Assembly: GCF_014694455.1 (NCBI RefSeq)
Contig: NZ_JAAUWT010000008.1
Span: forward strand, 1-64,000
DNA length: 64,000 nt
DNA from: Vibrio sp. S9_S30
Lineage (GTDB): Bacteria > Pseudomonadota > Gammaproteobacteria > Enterobacterales > Vibrionaceae
Direction: 5' to 3'
Part shown: positions 35,293 through 45,033 of the stretch, in pieces
Position numbering within the stretch: position 1 is the first letter of the stretch
Layout: every line of letters begins with the position of its first letter
Program-made: the position numbers and the translations under genes
The notes under the pieces: generated by a model
Database searches by the model: none
What the model was told of the DNA's origin: nothing
Seen by the model: the letters and a program-made list of their open reading frames with translations, nothing else

Positions 35293-36603
35293 ATGTCCGC
35301 TATACTTCACGTGAATCAAAAAAGTGCCTTGGTCAAAAGAATGAATGTTGAGAACACCCTATCTTCGCTGTATCGCGCTGAATCACCCAAAATTCTGGCT
35401 TCGTTGATCCGTATCTTCGGCAATCACAATATCGACCTAGCGGAAGACATGATGCACGAAGCGTTCAATACAGCCCTTCTCAAATGGCATAAGGACGGGT
35501 TGCCAAATAACCCCAAAGCCTGGTTAATTCAAACCGCTCGGAATCGCGCCATTGACGTTATTCGATCTCAAAAGAATAAGCTCAAGCTTTCAGAGCAGCT
35601 TTCTGATTTGCTTGCAAGTGAATGGACCATGAGCCACTCGGTGGATGAATCGTTCCACGAACCCTATATTCGTGATGAGCAACTGCGGATGATCTTTCTT
35701 TGCTGCACCACCGACATTAAGCCACAAAACCAAATTCCGTTTATATTAAAAGCACTTTGTGGTTTCAATAACCGCTCCATCGCCAGTGCTTTGTTATTAC
35801 CTGAAGAAACCGTTAAAAAGCGCCTACTCAGAACCAAACAGCAGCTAAAAGCTTTACCTGATCAACTGCCCAATGAAAGCGATTATCAACGTGTTATTGA
35901 GCGTGTTCATACTGTTCTTTATCTGTTGTTTAATGAAGGTTTTCATTGCTCCGATCACAAGTCGGCGATTCGAAAAGAACTGTGCCAAGATGCCATTGCG
36001 CTGATGAAGCTGGTGATCGAACACCCCACTCTTCCCAACAAAGAAACCCTGTCACTGTTTGCGCTGATGCACTTTCACATTGCACGGATCGATACACGTT
36101 TAGATGAGCACGATGCGCTGATTCCCCTCAATCTTCAAAACCGCCAGCTATGGAACGCTCAATACATAAACGCGGGCTGTACAATGCTTTCCATAGCAAA
36201 AGCAACCCAACCCTCCATAGAGGGGCGCTTTTTTCTCGAAGCCGCAATTGCAGAGAAACACTGCACTAGCCAGACATTCGAAGAGACAAGCTGGAAAGAC
36301 ATTGTTGAACTTTACAAATCTTTGGTGAAGCACACCAATTCCGACGTCGCTAGGCTCAACTTAGCGGTTGCTCTTGGTTACGCAGGCTTCTCGCAACAGG
36401 CTATGGCTGTGGTGACAAAACTTGGGAGTTCGCCCGTTTTATCCAAAACGCACATGCTCGATGCCACCATGGCTCACCTGCACGCCATGGCTGGCGATAA
36501 AGACAAAGCCTTTGCGTACGCAAAAGCATCGGGTGAAAAAGGCGGAACACCTCATGAGCAGCGACTGATGAGGCAACAGCTCACTCATCTTTTACGAGGG
36601 TAA
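35293..36603 (+). CDS. ECF42-type RNA polymerase sigma factor
   Basis: A 436-residue extracytoplasmic-function sigma factor with a long C-terminal extension. Region sigma-2 (SLIRIFGNHNIDLAEDMMHEAFNTALLKW..AWLIQTARNRAIDVIR) and sigma-4 (FNNRSIASALLLPEETVKKRLLRTKQQLK) are at about residues 25-195. The rest is the helical, TPR-like region found in group ECF42 (LYLLFNEGF, LALMHFHIAR, DVARLNLAVALGYAG, LHAMAGDKDKAFAYAKA). ECF42 genes sit beside DGPF/YCII-domain proteins, and one lies directly downstream here. No anti-sigma factor is present, as is usual for the group; the extension probably provides control. An inner start at 35341 (MNVENTLSSLYR) is possible, since neither start has a strong ribosome site. 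Confidence 0.9.
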   Translation: MSAILHVNQKSALVKRMNVENTLSSLYRAESPKILASLIRIFGNHNIDLAEDMMHEAFNTALLKWHKDGLPNNPKAWLIQTARNRAIDVIRSQKNKLKLSEQLSDLLASEWTMSHSVDESFHEPYIRDEQLRMIFLCCTTDIKPQNQIPFILKALCGFNNRSIASALLLPEETVKKRLLRTKQQLKALPDQLPNESDYQRVIERVHTVLYLLFNEGFHCSDHKSAIRKELCQDAIALMKLVIEHPTLPNKETLSLFALMHFHIARIDTRLDEHDALIPLNLQNRQLWNAQYINAGCTMLSIAKATQPSIEGRFFLEAAIAEKHCTSQTFEETSWKDIVELYKSLVKHTNSDVARLNLAVALGYAGFSQQAMAVVTKLGSSPVLSKTHMLDATMAHLHAMAGDKDKAFAYAKASGEKGGTPHEQRLMRQQLTHLLRG

Positions 36604-36756
36604 TCTCGTTCCGATTCGCCTGGCTTTGAAATAACGAATGCAGGTACTCAAGCCAAAAACTCATTGACGAATACAAAAAGCAGCCTAGGTTGGCTGTTAA
36701 CCTAAGCGGCTGTTCACGTGGATTAACCTAACTACCCAGCTGGTAGAGACCGCTCT

Positions 36757-37110
36757 TTACCCACCCATTTCCATGATTTCTCGCACTTCTACCGAGCAAC
36801 CTGGATGATTGAAAATTGGGCACGTTTTGGTGATTTCAACGGCTTCATCGATGCTCTCTGCTTTCACGATGGAGTAACCTGAAACCAGCTCTTTGAACTC
36901 ACTCGCCGCAATATCGGTCACCACCCCTGCCGAATCAACGCGTTTTCCGCCGTAGTTAAGCGGGTCGCCTCCTTCGACTAACTGACCTTTTTCGCCAAGA
37001 TTTTCCATCCATTCCGCCCAAGCTTGCATGGCGGTTTCCATTTCGGCGGGGGTGGTATTTTGCGCCCACTCCGGATCGCCGCCGACGTAAATCAACATGT
37101 AATGACTCAT
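36757..37110 (-). CDS. YCII/DGPF-domain protein, partner of the ECF42 sigma factor
   Basis: A 117-residue small protein of the YCII-related (DGPF) family. Seen: MSHYMLIYVGGDPEWAQ, the helix MQAWAEWMENLGEKGQLVEGGDPLNYGGKRVD, and YSIVKAESIDEAVEITKTCPIF with a C-terminal VEVREIMEMGG. Proteins like this are the regular neighbours and likely targets of ECF42 sigma factors, although their biochemical role is unknown. The ATG at 37110 has a strong AAGGAG; the frame stays open to 37134, but that start lacks a ribosome site. It converges with the sigma gene. Confidence 0.9.
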   Translation of the reverse strand: MSHYMLIYVGGDPEWAQNTTPAEMETAMQAWAEWMENLGEKGQLVEGGDPLNYGGKRVDSAGVVTDIAASEFKELVSGYSIVKAESIDEAVEITKTCPIFNHPGCSVEVREIMEMGG

Positions 37111-37342
37111 TCTTTTTCTCCTTGTTAAACACACTTGTGGAACTAACTCACGATAGTTTGGTTAGTTACTCCCTAGACGATCCATTTTTGAATTGGGGGA
37201 CATTTTTTCCAAACTCATTTCCGTTTTTTTAAATATTCCCTTACTTTTCATAAGATTAGATTAAAAATAAATTCGGACATGACTTTTTAAACGAAATCCG
37301 TAGAATTCACCGCTCCCTTACCCGTTGAGTATATAAGCCAAT

Positions 37343-39040
37343 ATGTCGAAGACGCCGCTTTGTTTCACTTCTTTTGAATCGTCTACCGAGGCTTACTCGC
37401 TTCCCGAGCGTTTTACTTTTCCGTTTTACTACCAACCTCATCCCCTTTGTGTACTAGCCGTGGAACAGTTGCAACAACACCTGCTAACTCAACACGAATG
37501 GCAACACAACTTTGGGTTGGAAGGCGATGAGGCAACCGGAAAAGGCAAAATGTTTGGTGTACTGCTGGTCGAAACAGAGCAGTCGGAAATCGGGTTTTTG
37601 TCTGCATTCTCGGGCAAAATTGCGGATCAAAATTTATTGCCTGGGTTTGTCCCTCCAGTATTCGATATGCTTGCTGAAGACAGTTTCTACCAAGATGAGT
37701 TGGAAGAAGTCACGCTGATCAACAGTCACGTGACAGAACTAAAGTCGAACCCAGAGATAGCGTCACTAAACGCATCCATCAACGTACTACAACGCCAGCG
37801 AGATGAGGAAATAGAGGCGCATCGCCAACTTATGATTGCAAGCAGGGCTCGTAGGAAAAATCAGCGAGCAGACGCTGAACTCGCGGTTTCCGAAAAGGCA
37901 TTGGCGCAAACTGCGTTCGACTCTTTGATGGAACAATTAGGCAAAGAAAGCGTTGCCGAAAAGAACAAACAGAAGTATTTAAAGCTTGAATGGCAACAGC
38001 GAATCGATCAAGTACAGGAAAAGCTCGATGGCTTGACTCTTCAGCTCGAATCTCTGATGGAAAAACGCAAAGTGTTGTCCGCCAAACTGCAAAACAAACT
38101 GTTCGACCAGTATCGATTTCTGAATCAATCGGGCGACATGAAATCACTGCTGGACATTTTTGCCGCAACGAGCAACCCCATTCCACCCGCCGGTTCCGGC
38201 GAATGCGCTGCGCCTAAACTTCTGCACTATGCGTTTACCCATGGTTTAAAGCCACTTGCCATGGCGGAGTTTTGGTGGGGCGTTTCGCCTAAGTCGGAAG
38301 TGCGCCAGCACAAAAAATACTACCCAGCGTGTCAGAACAAATGCCACCCCATTCTTGGGCATATGCTGGAAGGCATGGAGCTGGACGATAACCCGTTACT
38401 TGACAACCCAGCAGAAGGCAAAGAGATCGATATTCTTTATCAAGACAACGCCATCGTTGTGGTGCACAAGCCTGCGGAGTTTCTTTCTGTGCCAGGCCGA
38501 TTTATTCAGGACTCGGTTTACCATAGGCTGCAACAGCAATTTAAGGATGTCGAGGGGCCGTTTGTTATCCACAGATTGGATATGTCTACCTCGGGTATTT
38601 TGGTGTTTGCCCTCACAAAACGGGCTAACAAGAGCCTGCAAAAACAGTTTATTACGCGTCGTGTGCAAAAGCGCTATATAGCCATGCTTGAGGGGGAGCT
38701 AACTCAACTTAATGGCGACATTCACCTTCCTCTAAGGGGCGATCCAGACGACCGCCCAAGGCAACTTGTCTGCTACGAACACGGAAAAGCGGCCGAGACC
38801 AAATGGGAAGTGGTTTCGGTAAAATCGGGCAAAACCAAAGTGCGGCTTTACCCTAAAACCGGCAGAACGCATCAGTTAAGAGTGCACTGTGCCCACCACC
38901 TAGGTTTAGGCATGCCAATTGTGGGGGATGATTTGTATGGCACCAAAGCCAACCGTTTACATTTGCATGCGGAATGGCTCGCGTTTGATCACCCTTACAC
39001 AAAGGAACCCATGTCATTTCACGTCGAAGCCGAATTCTGA
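37343..39040 (+). CDS. RluA-family pseudouridine synthase with long N-terminal extension
   Basis: A 565-residue enzyme expected to convert specific uridines in rRNA or tRNA to pseudouridine. The catalytic domain starts near residue 365 (IDILYQDNAIVVVHKPAEFLSVPG) and has the active-site motif HRLDMSTSGILVFA, then KRYIAMLEGEL, and the C-terminal KTGRTHQLRVHCAHHLGLGMPIVGDDLYG. RluA and RluC are 220-320 residues, so some 250-300 extra residues precede it. This part includes a long charged helical stretch (about 130-260) that looks like a coiled coil, and a middle segment (AAPKLLHYAFTHGLKPLAMAEFWWG, then CQNKCHPILGHMLEGM). Long forms like this occur in Vibrio and Shewanella as I recall. The RNA target is unknown. 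Confidence 0.9.
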   Translation: MSKTPLCFTSFESSTEAYSLPERFTFPFYYQPHPLCVLAVEQLQQHLLTQHEWQHNFGLEGDEATGKGKMFGVLLVETEQSEIGFLSAFSGKIADQNLLPGFVPPVFDMLAEDSFYQDELEEVTLINSHVTELKSNPEIASLNASINVLQRQRDEEIEAHRQLMIASRARRKNQRADAELAVSEKALAQTAFDSLMEQLGKESVAEKNKQKYLKLEWQQRIDQVQEKLDGLTLQLESLMEKRKVLSAKLQNKLFDQYRFLNQSGDMKSLLDIFAATSNPIPPAGSGECAAPKLLHYAFTHGLKPLAMAEFWWGVSPKSEVRQHKKYYPACQNKCHPILGHMLEGMELDDNPLLDNPAEGKEIDILYQDNAIVVVHKPAEFLSVPGRFIQDSVYHRLQQQFKDVEGPFVIHRLDMSTSGILVFALTKRANKSLQKQFITRRVQKRYIAMLEGELTQLNGDIHLPLRGDPDDRPRQLVCYEHGKAAETKWEVVSVKSGKTKVRLYPKTGRTHQLRVHCAHHLGLGMPIVGDDLYGTKANRLHLHAEWLAFDHPYTKEPMSFHVEAEF

Positions 39041-39082
39041 TTTTGTGAGATAAATGGTGCCTTTTGTGAGATAAATGGTGCC
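39041..39082. repeat. 21-bp tandem repeat directly after the pseudouridine synthase gene
   Basis: Two exact copies of ttttgtgagataaatggtgc plus a final c begin at the base after the stop codon. Confidence 0.9.
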
Positions 39083-39096
39083 TATTGACAAAACAG

Positions 39097-39171
39097 AGCG
39101 TTCACCGCGAAAACGGCAAGTAGTGGGATGAATACCTGTACGCAATATTAAAAACGGAACGCATTTCCTAA
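39097..39171 (+). pseudogene. Remnant A of a GNAT acetyltransferase C-terminus
   Basis: In one frame this reads SVHRENGK-stop-WDEYLYAILKTERIS-stop, the end of a RimJ/RimL-like acetyltransferase with a TAG in place of a Trp codon. It matches the better-preserved copy at 50059-50130 with about 10 differences in 72 bases counted by eye. No upstream coding part remains. Confidence 0.75.
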
Positions 39172-39179
39172 ACCCATTC

Positions 39180-39206
39180 TGAGGTGGCGTTTCACAAGCC
39201 ACCTCA
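39180..39206. terminator. Hairpin after GNAT remnant A
   Basis: A perfect 9-bp stem (tgaggtggc / gccacctca) with a 9-base loop and no strong U-run. It is probably the old terminator of the lost acetyltransferase gene. From 39207 to 39443 I see nothing recognisable. Confidence 0.6.
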
Positions 39207-39443
39207 GAACATGGTGACCACATCTAATGCTAGGGGCAGTTTCCAACAGACATGTAAGGTAATACCGCCCCCTGTCAGGGCGTAAAACCTAAGCTGTCCT
39301 GCGCAAACTAGCATACCCTGCGTAAAAAATAGGGTCACTTCTTAACACCAGCTGGGTCGTTAGCGGATATGGAACGAATCATCATCCACTCACCTTTTCC
39401 ACCCTTTTGAATGTGATTGCCGTTGAGACGAATCGGGCTTGTG

Positions 39444-40883
39444 TTAGTCATGGGCGATCATCACGTGGCGGGGCACGGTGTAATCTTCCAAAGCATAGCT
39501 TGAAAGATCCTTACCATAGCCCGACATTTTCATGCCTCCATGGGGCATTTCGCTTGCAAGCATGAAGTGCGTGTTAATCCAAGTTGCGCCATATTGAAGC
39601 TTTTTCGCAACCTTTGTTGCTCTACTGATGTCCTTCGTCCATACCGAAGAAGCCAGCCCGTAATCAGTATCGTTTGCCCAGTCGATGACTTGATCTTCTT
39701 CTGAAAACTTAGTGACGGAAACAACGGGGCCAAACACCTCTCGGCGCACAATTTCATCCGTATGTTTTGCTCCAGCTATGACAGTTGGCTGATAAAAAAA
39801 GCCATCTCCGTCGACAATTTTACCGCCAGTTACTGCTTCCATGTGCCCTGCGGACAATGCTCTTTCGACAAAACTGGCTACACGCCCACGCTGACGTTCG
39901 GTGATCAAAGGCCCTATTTCTACGCCCTCTTCATCTTGAGTGCCATATTTAATGGTGGATACCGCCACGGCTAGCGCTTCTACGAATTTATCGTATATCT
40001 TTGAGTGGGCGTACACTCTGCATGCCGCGGTGCAATCTTGCCCTGCATTATAAAAGCCAAAGTTTCGTACGGCGTCCACCGCTTTCCCAATATCGGCATC
40101 GTCAAATATGATAACAGGGGCTTTCCCCCCTAATTCAAGGTGCGTTCTTTTAATGGATTTGGAGGCTGAGGCCAGAATTTTTTGCCCAGTGGTAATGTCA
40201 CCTGTGATGGATACCATTTTGACGGCGGGGTGCTCCACTAAGCTCTGCCCGGTATTGTCACCACGACCACACACGACATTCACAACGCCTTTAGGAAGAA
40301 TCTCGGCCATGATTTCTGCCAATAACAACGCCGTTAATGGTGTTTGTTCTGAAGGCTTGAGCACCACAGTATTGCCTGCTCCGAGTGCTGGTGCCAACTT
40401 CCAAGCCGCCATGAGCAATGGATAGTTCCATGGCGCAATGGATGCAACAACGCCTACCGGATCGCGTCGAATCATACTGGTAAAGTTCTCTAGGTATTCT
40501 CCAGCAACCGGACCGTGCATACAGCGGATCGCACCAGCATAAAACCGAAAACAATCAACCGCCGCGGGGATCTCATCGTTTAAAGCACGTAGATAAGGTT
40601 TACCGCAGTTGTCACTTTCGATTCGGGCAAACTCTTCGGCTCTTTTTTCAATTGAATCGGCTACTTTGAGTAACATGCCGCTTCTTTCGGCGGGCGTCGT
40701 CTGACCCCACGTATCAAAAGCGCGCTGCGCCGCGGATACCGCTTTGTTGAGCTGCTCTCTGCTCACTTCTTGAATTTGAGCAATCACTTGGCCCGTTGCA
40801 GGATTGTATATTGATTCCGCTTCGCCTTCTCCAGTTACAAAGACACCATTTATCAACGCTTTATCTTGATATTTTGTTTCCAT
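39444..40883 (-). CDS. patD: Gamma-aminobutyraldehyde dehydrogenase
   Basis: A 479-residue NAD-dependent aldehyde dehydrogenase that oxidises 4-aminobutanal to GABA in putrescine breakdown. It follows E. coli PatD (YdcW) nearly throughout: [93 protein letters not shown], the catalytic cysteine in [34 protein letters not shown] and [24 protein letters not shown]. The ATG at 40883 is preferred because AGGAAG sits upstream and the N-terminus fits the family. It is the last gene of the ydcSTUV-patD set, as in E. coli. Confidence 0.94.
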   Translation of the reverse strand: METKYQDKALINGVFVTGEGEAESIYNPATGQVIAQIQEVSREQLNKAVSAAQRAFDTWGQTTPAERSGMLLKVADSIEKRAEEFARIESDNCGKPYLRALNDEIPAAVDCFRFYAGAIRCMHGPVAGEYLENFTSMIRRDPVGVVASIAPWNYPLLMAAWKLAPALGAGNTVVLKPSEQTPLTALLLAEIMAEILPKGVVNVVCGRGDNTGQSLVEHPAVKMVSITGDITTGQKILASASKSIKRTHLELGGKAPVIIFDDADIGKAVDAVRNFGFYNAGQDCTAACRVYAHSKIYDKFVEALAVAVSTIKYGTQDEEGVEIGPLITERQRGRVASFVERALSAGHMEAVTGGKIVDGDGFFYQPTVIAGAKHTDEIVRREVFGPVVSVTKFSEEDQVIDWANDTDYGLASSVWTKDISRATKVAKKLQYGATWINTHFMLASEMPHGGMKMSGYGKDLSSYALEDYTVPRHVMIAHD

Positions 40884-40904
40884 GTCTGTCTTCCTCATGA
40901 TTTC

Positions 40905-41714
40905 TTATTTCCCTGACCCATCGGCGTTGTCAGTGTCTTTGGTTAGATAATACGCGCCCATAATCGGCAACGTTGTGATAATAACAATTACAATAGCAAC
41001 CACGTTGGTTACTGGACGATCTCTTGGACGGATCAGTTCTTGGTACATCCAAATGGGTAAGGTGGTTTGCTGACCTGCGGTGAACGTGGTGACAATAACC
41101 TCGTCAAAACTCAGTGCAAAGGCCAACATGCCTCCTGCAAGCAGCGCGGTCGCCAAATTTGGAAGTATGACGTAACGAAATGTTTGAAAAGAATTCGCAC
41201 CAAGATCCATAGACGCTTCAATCAGATTGGCGCTTGTACGCCTTAAGCGGGCAACCGCATTGTTGTAAACCACGACCACACAAAAAGTGGCATGCCCGAT
41301 AACGATGGTCCAGAAGCTGAACGGGATCTCGAAGGTGCCATATGTGGACCTAAGGGCTAAGCCTGAAAGAATCCCAGGTAATGCAATGGGCAAAACCAGC
41401 AGCATGGAAAATGTATCTCGACCAAAAAAGGTGTACCTCGACAGCGCCAAGGCCGCCAGTGTCCCCAACACAATAGCAATCAGTGTGGATAACGCCGCCA
41501 CTTGCAATGACAGTTCCATTGCTCGCCATACGTCGGATCGTTCCCATGCACGCTCAAACCACTTTAGCGTTAAGCCCGGTGGGGGAAACTGGTAGCTTTT
41601 TTGCTCTGTTGTAAATGCATACAAAAAGATAAATGTTATTGGAATATGGAGAAACAGCATGCCACTAAAGGCAGCCAACTTCAGACCTATCGGTGCTTTC
41701 TGTTTAGAGTGCAT
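40905..41714 (-). CDS. ydcV: Polyamine-type ABC transporter permease YdcV
   Basis: A 269-residue inner-membrane permease of the spermidine/putrescine (PotC) type. It has six predicted helices, and the EAA loop [43 protein letters not shown] binds the ATPase. The ATG at 41714 is placed by GGGGG seven bases upstream and lies inside the last codons of ydcU; a TTG three bases earlier is less likely. It is fourth of five genes in the operon. Together with YdcU it forms the channel. The E. coli orthologue belongs to a predicted polyamine importer. Confidence 0.92.
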   Translation of the reverse strand: MHSKQKAPIGLKLAAFSGMLFLHIPITFIFLYAFTTEQKSYQFPPPGLTLKWFERAWERSDVWRAMELSLQVAALSTLIAIVLGTLAALALSRYTFFGRDTFSMLLVLPIALPGILSGLALRSTYGTFEIPFSFWTIVIGHATFCVVVVYNNAVARLRRTSANLIEASMDLGANSFQTFRYVILPNLATALLAGGMLAFALSFDEVIVTTFTAGQQTTLPIWMYQELIRPRDRPVTNVVAIVIVIITTLPIMGAYYLTKDTDNADGSGK

Positions 41715-42654
41715 CAAAAGCCCCCATTCGTTTCACTACGCTAAGATAAATAGCAATCACGACAATTGGTACAATGGAAAATGCCGCCGCAAAAGGCAGA
41801 TTACCCGCCGTACCTTGCTGGATATAGACAACCTGCCCCATGTACATGGTCGAGTTACCAATAATGCCAGGAATGATGTAGTCGCCTAATGTTAATGAAA
41901 AAGTAAAAATCGACCCTGCGGCGATGCCAGGGATTGCCAACGGTAAAATCACTGTCCAAAAGGTTTGTTTAGGTGTCGCCCCCAAATCGGATGACGCTTC
42001 AAGCATGGACTTGGGTATGCGCTCAATGGCTGCCTGAATGGGCAAGATCATGAACGGAAGCCAGATGTACACAAAGACGATGAATGTCCCCAACAAGGAA
42101 AACGACAGCGAAGGTCCTCCAATGACGGGGATCGCCAAGATACCGTCTAGTAACCAGTCTAAGTAAAGGTGCTCGGCAACCCAGCCTATCACCCCTTCTT
42201 TTGCTAGGATTAACTTCCATGCATACACCCGAACAAGATAGCTAGACCAGAGCGGTAACATGACGCCTAAGTAGAATAGCGCTCTGGTTTTACCGTTGGT
42301 GTAACGAGTCATGTAGTAAGCAATTGGGAAGGCGATGACCGCACACCCCAAGCTCACCATGAATGCCATAGCGGTGGTTCGCACAATGACATCCAAATTT
42401 GCGGGTCTAAGCAACTCCACAAAGTTTTGCAATGTCAGGTCATAACGTACCTGACCTGTAAATTCATCCAATCCGAAAACGGAATACACCAGTAAATTGG
42501 CCAACGAGCCCAGATAAATGATTCCTAGCCAAAGGACAGGAGGAATCAGCAGCAGCATCAATACCAATTTGGGTCGACGGTAAAGCCACACAGAAGCCTT
42601 AGTAGCCCAAAGTGACACACTTGGGGCGGTGTCTAGCTGGGTTGTATTAGGCAT
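41704..42654 (-). CDS. ydcU: Polyamine-type ABC transporter permease YdcU
   Basis: A 316-residue permease of the PotB type with a hydrophilic N-terminus and six helices ([22 protein letters not shown] opens the first). The EAA loop is [33 protein letters not shown]. The start overlaps the ydcT stop by eight bases, with GGAG upstream, and its end overlaps the ydcV start. Confidence 0.92.
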   Translation of the reverse strand: MPNTTQLDTAPSVSLWATKASVWLYRRPKLVLMLLLIPPVLWLGIIYLGSLANLLVYSVFGLDEFTGQVRYDLTLQNFVELLRPANLDVIVRTTAMAFMVSLGCAVIAFPIAYYMTRYTNGKTRALFYLGVMLPLWSSYLVRVYAWKLILAKEGVIGWVAEHLYLDWLLDGILAIPVIGGPSLSFSLLGTFIVFVYIWLPFMILPIQAAIERIPKSMLEASSDLGATPKQTFWTVILPLAIPGIAAGSIFTFSLTLGDYIIPGIIGNSTMYMGQVVYIQQGTAGNLPFAAAFSIVPIVVIAIYLSVVKRMGAFDAL

Positions 42655-43672
42655 GCTCGGCTCCTTTCGTTAGCACATGAGCTGCGGACTTAGACCAACC
42701 TAAATACACCCTACTGCCCACGACATACTGAGGGAATAACGGGCTAAATCCGTGGTTCACCTGATGAACGATCAGTGATAATTCGCCCTCACACTTAACG
42801 GTATAACGAACAACCGACCCAAGGTATTCACGCTCAACGACCTCCCCCGTGATTTTGGTGCTATTTTGGCGCTCTTCCGTGATGAAGATTCGCTCAGGAC
42901 GCAGCATGGTTAATGAAGCATGTTGGAATAGCCTTTCCGCTTCGTCGCCTTCGAACAGGTTGACATTGCCAACGAATTTTGCCACAAACTTGGTTTTAGG
43001 CGCTTCGTAGATTTCATTGGGTGTCCCAATCTGCTCAATCTTGCCATCGTTAAAAATGCAAATGCGATCACTCATGGATAAGGCTTCTTGCTGATCATGA
43101 GTGACAAAAACAAATGTAATGCCTATTTGGCGCTGAAGGTTTTTGAGTTCTAATTGCATTTGTTCACGTAGCTTTAAATCGAGCGCCCCGAGTGGCTCAT
43201 CCAGCAATAAGATTTTGGGTTTATTAATCAATGCCCTAGCAATAGCAATTCGTTGACGTTGACCACCGGATAATTGTGATGGCTTTCGATCTCCAATATC
43301 TGGAAGTTGCACCAAGTCCAACATCTCGTCGGCTCGAAGGTGGCGTTCACTTTTTGGAACACCTCGCACCATGAGCCCATACGCAATGTTGTCTCTGATG
43401 TTCATATGTGGGAACAAGGCGTAATCCTGAAACACCGTGTTCACGTTCCGATGAAAGGGTGGCGTTGTCGCGACATCTTCACCGTGAATACTGATCACTC
43501 CCGTAGAAGCGAACTCAAAACCGGCAATCATACGCAAACACGTTGTTTTCCCCGAGCCTGACGGCCCCAAGAGGGTAAAGAATTCACCCTCAGGGATTTT
43601 AAAACTCACATCATCAACGGCTTTCATCGTGTCAAAAGCTTTGGTGACATTAGAAAAAGATACAGCGGCCAT
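42647..43672 (-). CDS. ydcT: Polyamine-type ABC transporter ATPase YdcT
   Basis: A 341-residue ATPase of the PotA class. Seen: Walker A GPSGSGKTT, Q-loop VFQDYALFPH, signature LSGGQRQRIAIARAL, Walker B ILLLDEPLGALD, the His switch FVTHDQQEALSMSD, and a C-terminal TOBE domain with YLGSVVRYTVKCEGEL. AGGA precedes the ATG at 43672. It overlaps ydcU by eight bases, so expression of the transporter parts is coupled. Confidence 0.94.
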   Translation of the reverse strand: MAAVSFSNVTKAFDTMKAVDDVSFKIPEGEFFTLLGPSGSGKTTCLRMIAGFEFASTGVISIHGEDVATTPPFHRNVNTVFQDYALFPHMNIRDNIAYGLMVRGVPKSERHLRADEMLDLVQLPDIGDRKPSQLSGGQRQRIAIARALINKPKILLLDEPLGALDLKLREQMQLELKNLQRQIGITFVFVTHDQQEALSMSDRICIFNDGKIEQIGTPNEIYEAPKTKFVAKFVGNVNLFEGDEAERLFQHASLTMLRPERIFITEERQNSTKITGEVVEREYLGSVVRYTVKCEGELSLIVHQVNHGFSPLFPQYVVGSRVYLGWSKSAAHVLTKGAEHA

Positions 43673-43750
43673 GACTTATCCTAAATGATTGAACAATTGA
43701 AACTTTTATCCAGCTAGGCCCCGAAAAGAACCCAGCCAGAGGATGAGGTA

Positions 43751-44923
43751 TTACCGACCACCAAGGACTGCAATATAATCTGATACCCAACGATAGTATG
43801 GAACACACCGTTCTTGCGTTGCACATTGGCTAACCGGTGTACGCCAGAAGCTGACTTTCTCGAATTCACCATAACCGTTGTTTTCACAACCTTTCGCGCC
43901 AAGCAGTTCATTCCCTTTACAGGCAGCAGGCACAGACGGTACAGAACCAAACCATGCAGCCAAGTCACCTTGCAGCTTTTCACTGATGGAATGTTCAAGC
44001 CAACGATAGGCGCAATTCACGTTCTTCGCATCCGCATGAAGCATGGTGGAATCCGCCCAACCCGTTACCCCCTCTTTTGGAACCACCGTTCCTATGTTCT
44101 CACCTTCGGCTTTCAATACATTGGCTTGAAAGCCCCAAGAACTGGAAGCAACAACACCCTCATTCTTGAAATCATCAATTTGAACGAAAGCATCGTGCCA
44201 GTAACGACCCACCAATTTTCTCTGCGCACGGAGCAGAGTCAGCGCCGCTTTATACTGAGTTTCAGTGAGTTCGTAAGGGTTTTTGATTCCGAGTTCAGGG
44301 TTTGAACTCATCAGATAGAGCGCCGCATCGGCAATATAGATAGGTCCATCGAACGCTTGAATTCGTCCGGCGTTGGATTTTCCATCGGGTAGGGATTGCT
44401 CCTCAAAGACAATATTCCAGCTATCTGGGGCTTCTTTAAAGACGTCTTTGCTATACATAAGAACGTTGTAGCCCCACTGGTAAGGCACACCATAGTGCTT
44501 ATTATCAACGGTATGCCATGGCGCATTTTGCAGTCTTGGATCAACCTTGGAATAGCTTGGGATCAGTTTTAAGTTGAGCTCTTGAACCTTTTTACCGGCG
44601 ATCAAACGTAAACTGGCATCGCCAGAAGCCGTAACGAGATCAAAACCACCCTCATTCATCAATGCCACCATCTCGTCGGATGTGGCTGCGGTTTTAACAT
44701 TAACTTTACATTCCGTTTCTTTTTCGAAACGAGTCACCCAATCGAATGCTGGATTAGTGTCACCACGTTCAATGTATCCTGCCCAAGCAACAATATTTAG
44801 CTCGCCCTCACCTTTCTCTAGTTTAAGAATAGCATCAGAGGAATAAACTGGATAAGACACTAAAGCAGTCAAAAAAGCAGTGGATAATAGTGTGCTGACA
44901 CACCGTTTTTTCGAATTTTGCAT
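43751..44923 (-). CDS. ydcS: Polyamine-type periplasmic binding protein YdcS
   Basis: A 390-residue PotD-like binding protein. A signal peptide covers about residues 1-28 (CVSTLLSTAFLTALVSYPVYS). The mature chain has GELNIVAWAGYIERG, WVTRFEKETECKVNVKTAATSDEMVALM, FDLVTASGDASLRLIAGKKV, GVPYQWGYNVLMYSK and the C-terminal YYRWVSDYIAVLGGR, all as in E. coli YdcS. A separate poly-3-hydroxybutyrate synthase activity has been reported for YdcS in E. coli. It is the first gene of the ydcSTUV-patD operon, 78 bases before ydcT and about 110 bases after the LysR gene. Confidence 0.94.
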   Translation of the reverse strand: MQNSKKRCVSTLLSTAFLTALVSYPVYSSDAILKLEKGEGELNIVAWAGYIERGDTNPAFDWVTRFEKETECKVNVKTAATSDEMVALMNEGGFDLVTASGDASLRLIAGKKVQELNLKLIPSYSKVDPRLQNAPWHTVDNKHYGVPYQWGYNVLMYSKDVFKEAPDSWNIVFEEQSLPDGKSNAGRIQAFDGPIYIADAALYLMSSNPELGIKNPYELTETQYKAALTLLRAQRKLVGRYWHDAFVQIDDFKNEGVVASSSWGFQANVLKAEGENIGTVVPKEGVTGWADSTMLHADAKNVNCAYRWLEHSISEKLQGDLAAWFGSVPSVPAACKGNELLGAKGCENNGYGEFEKVSFWRTPVSQCATQERCVPYYRWVSDYIAVLGGR

Positions 44924-45033
44924 AACAACACCCCGTTGTGATTTTTGTAAATGCTCAAAATCATCTTATGGGTAGATGTTAAAAATTTGTAACGCTTTTA
45001 TTCGTTAATAAGGTATCGATTTTTCTTATACCC

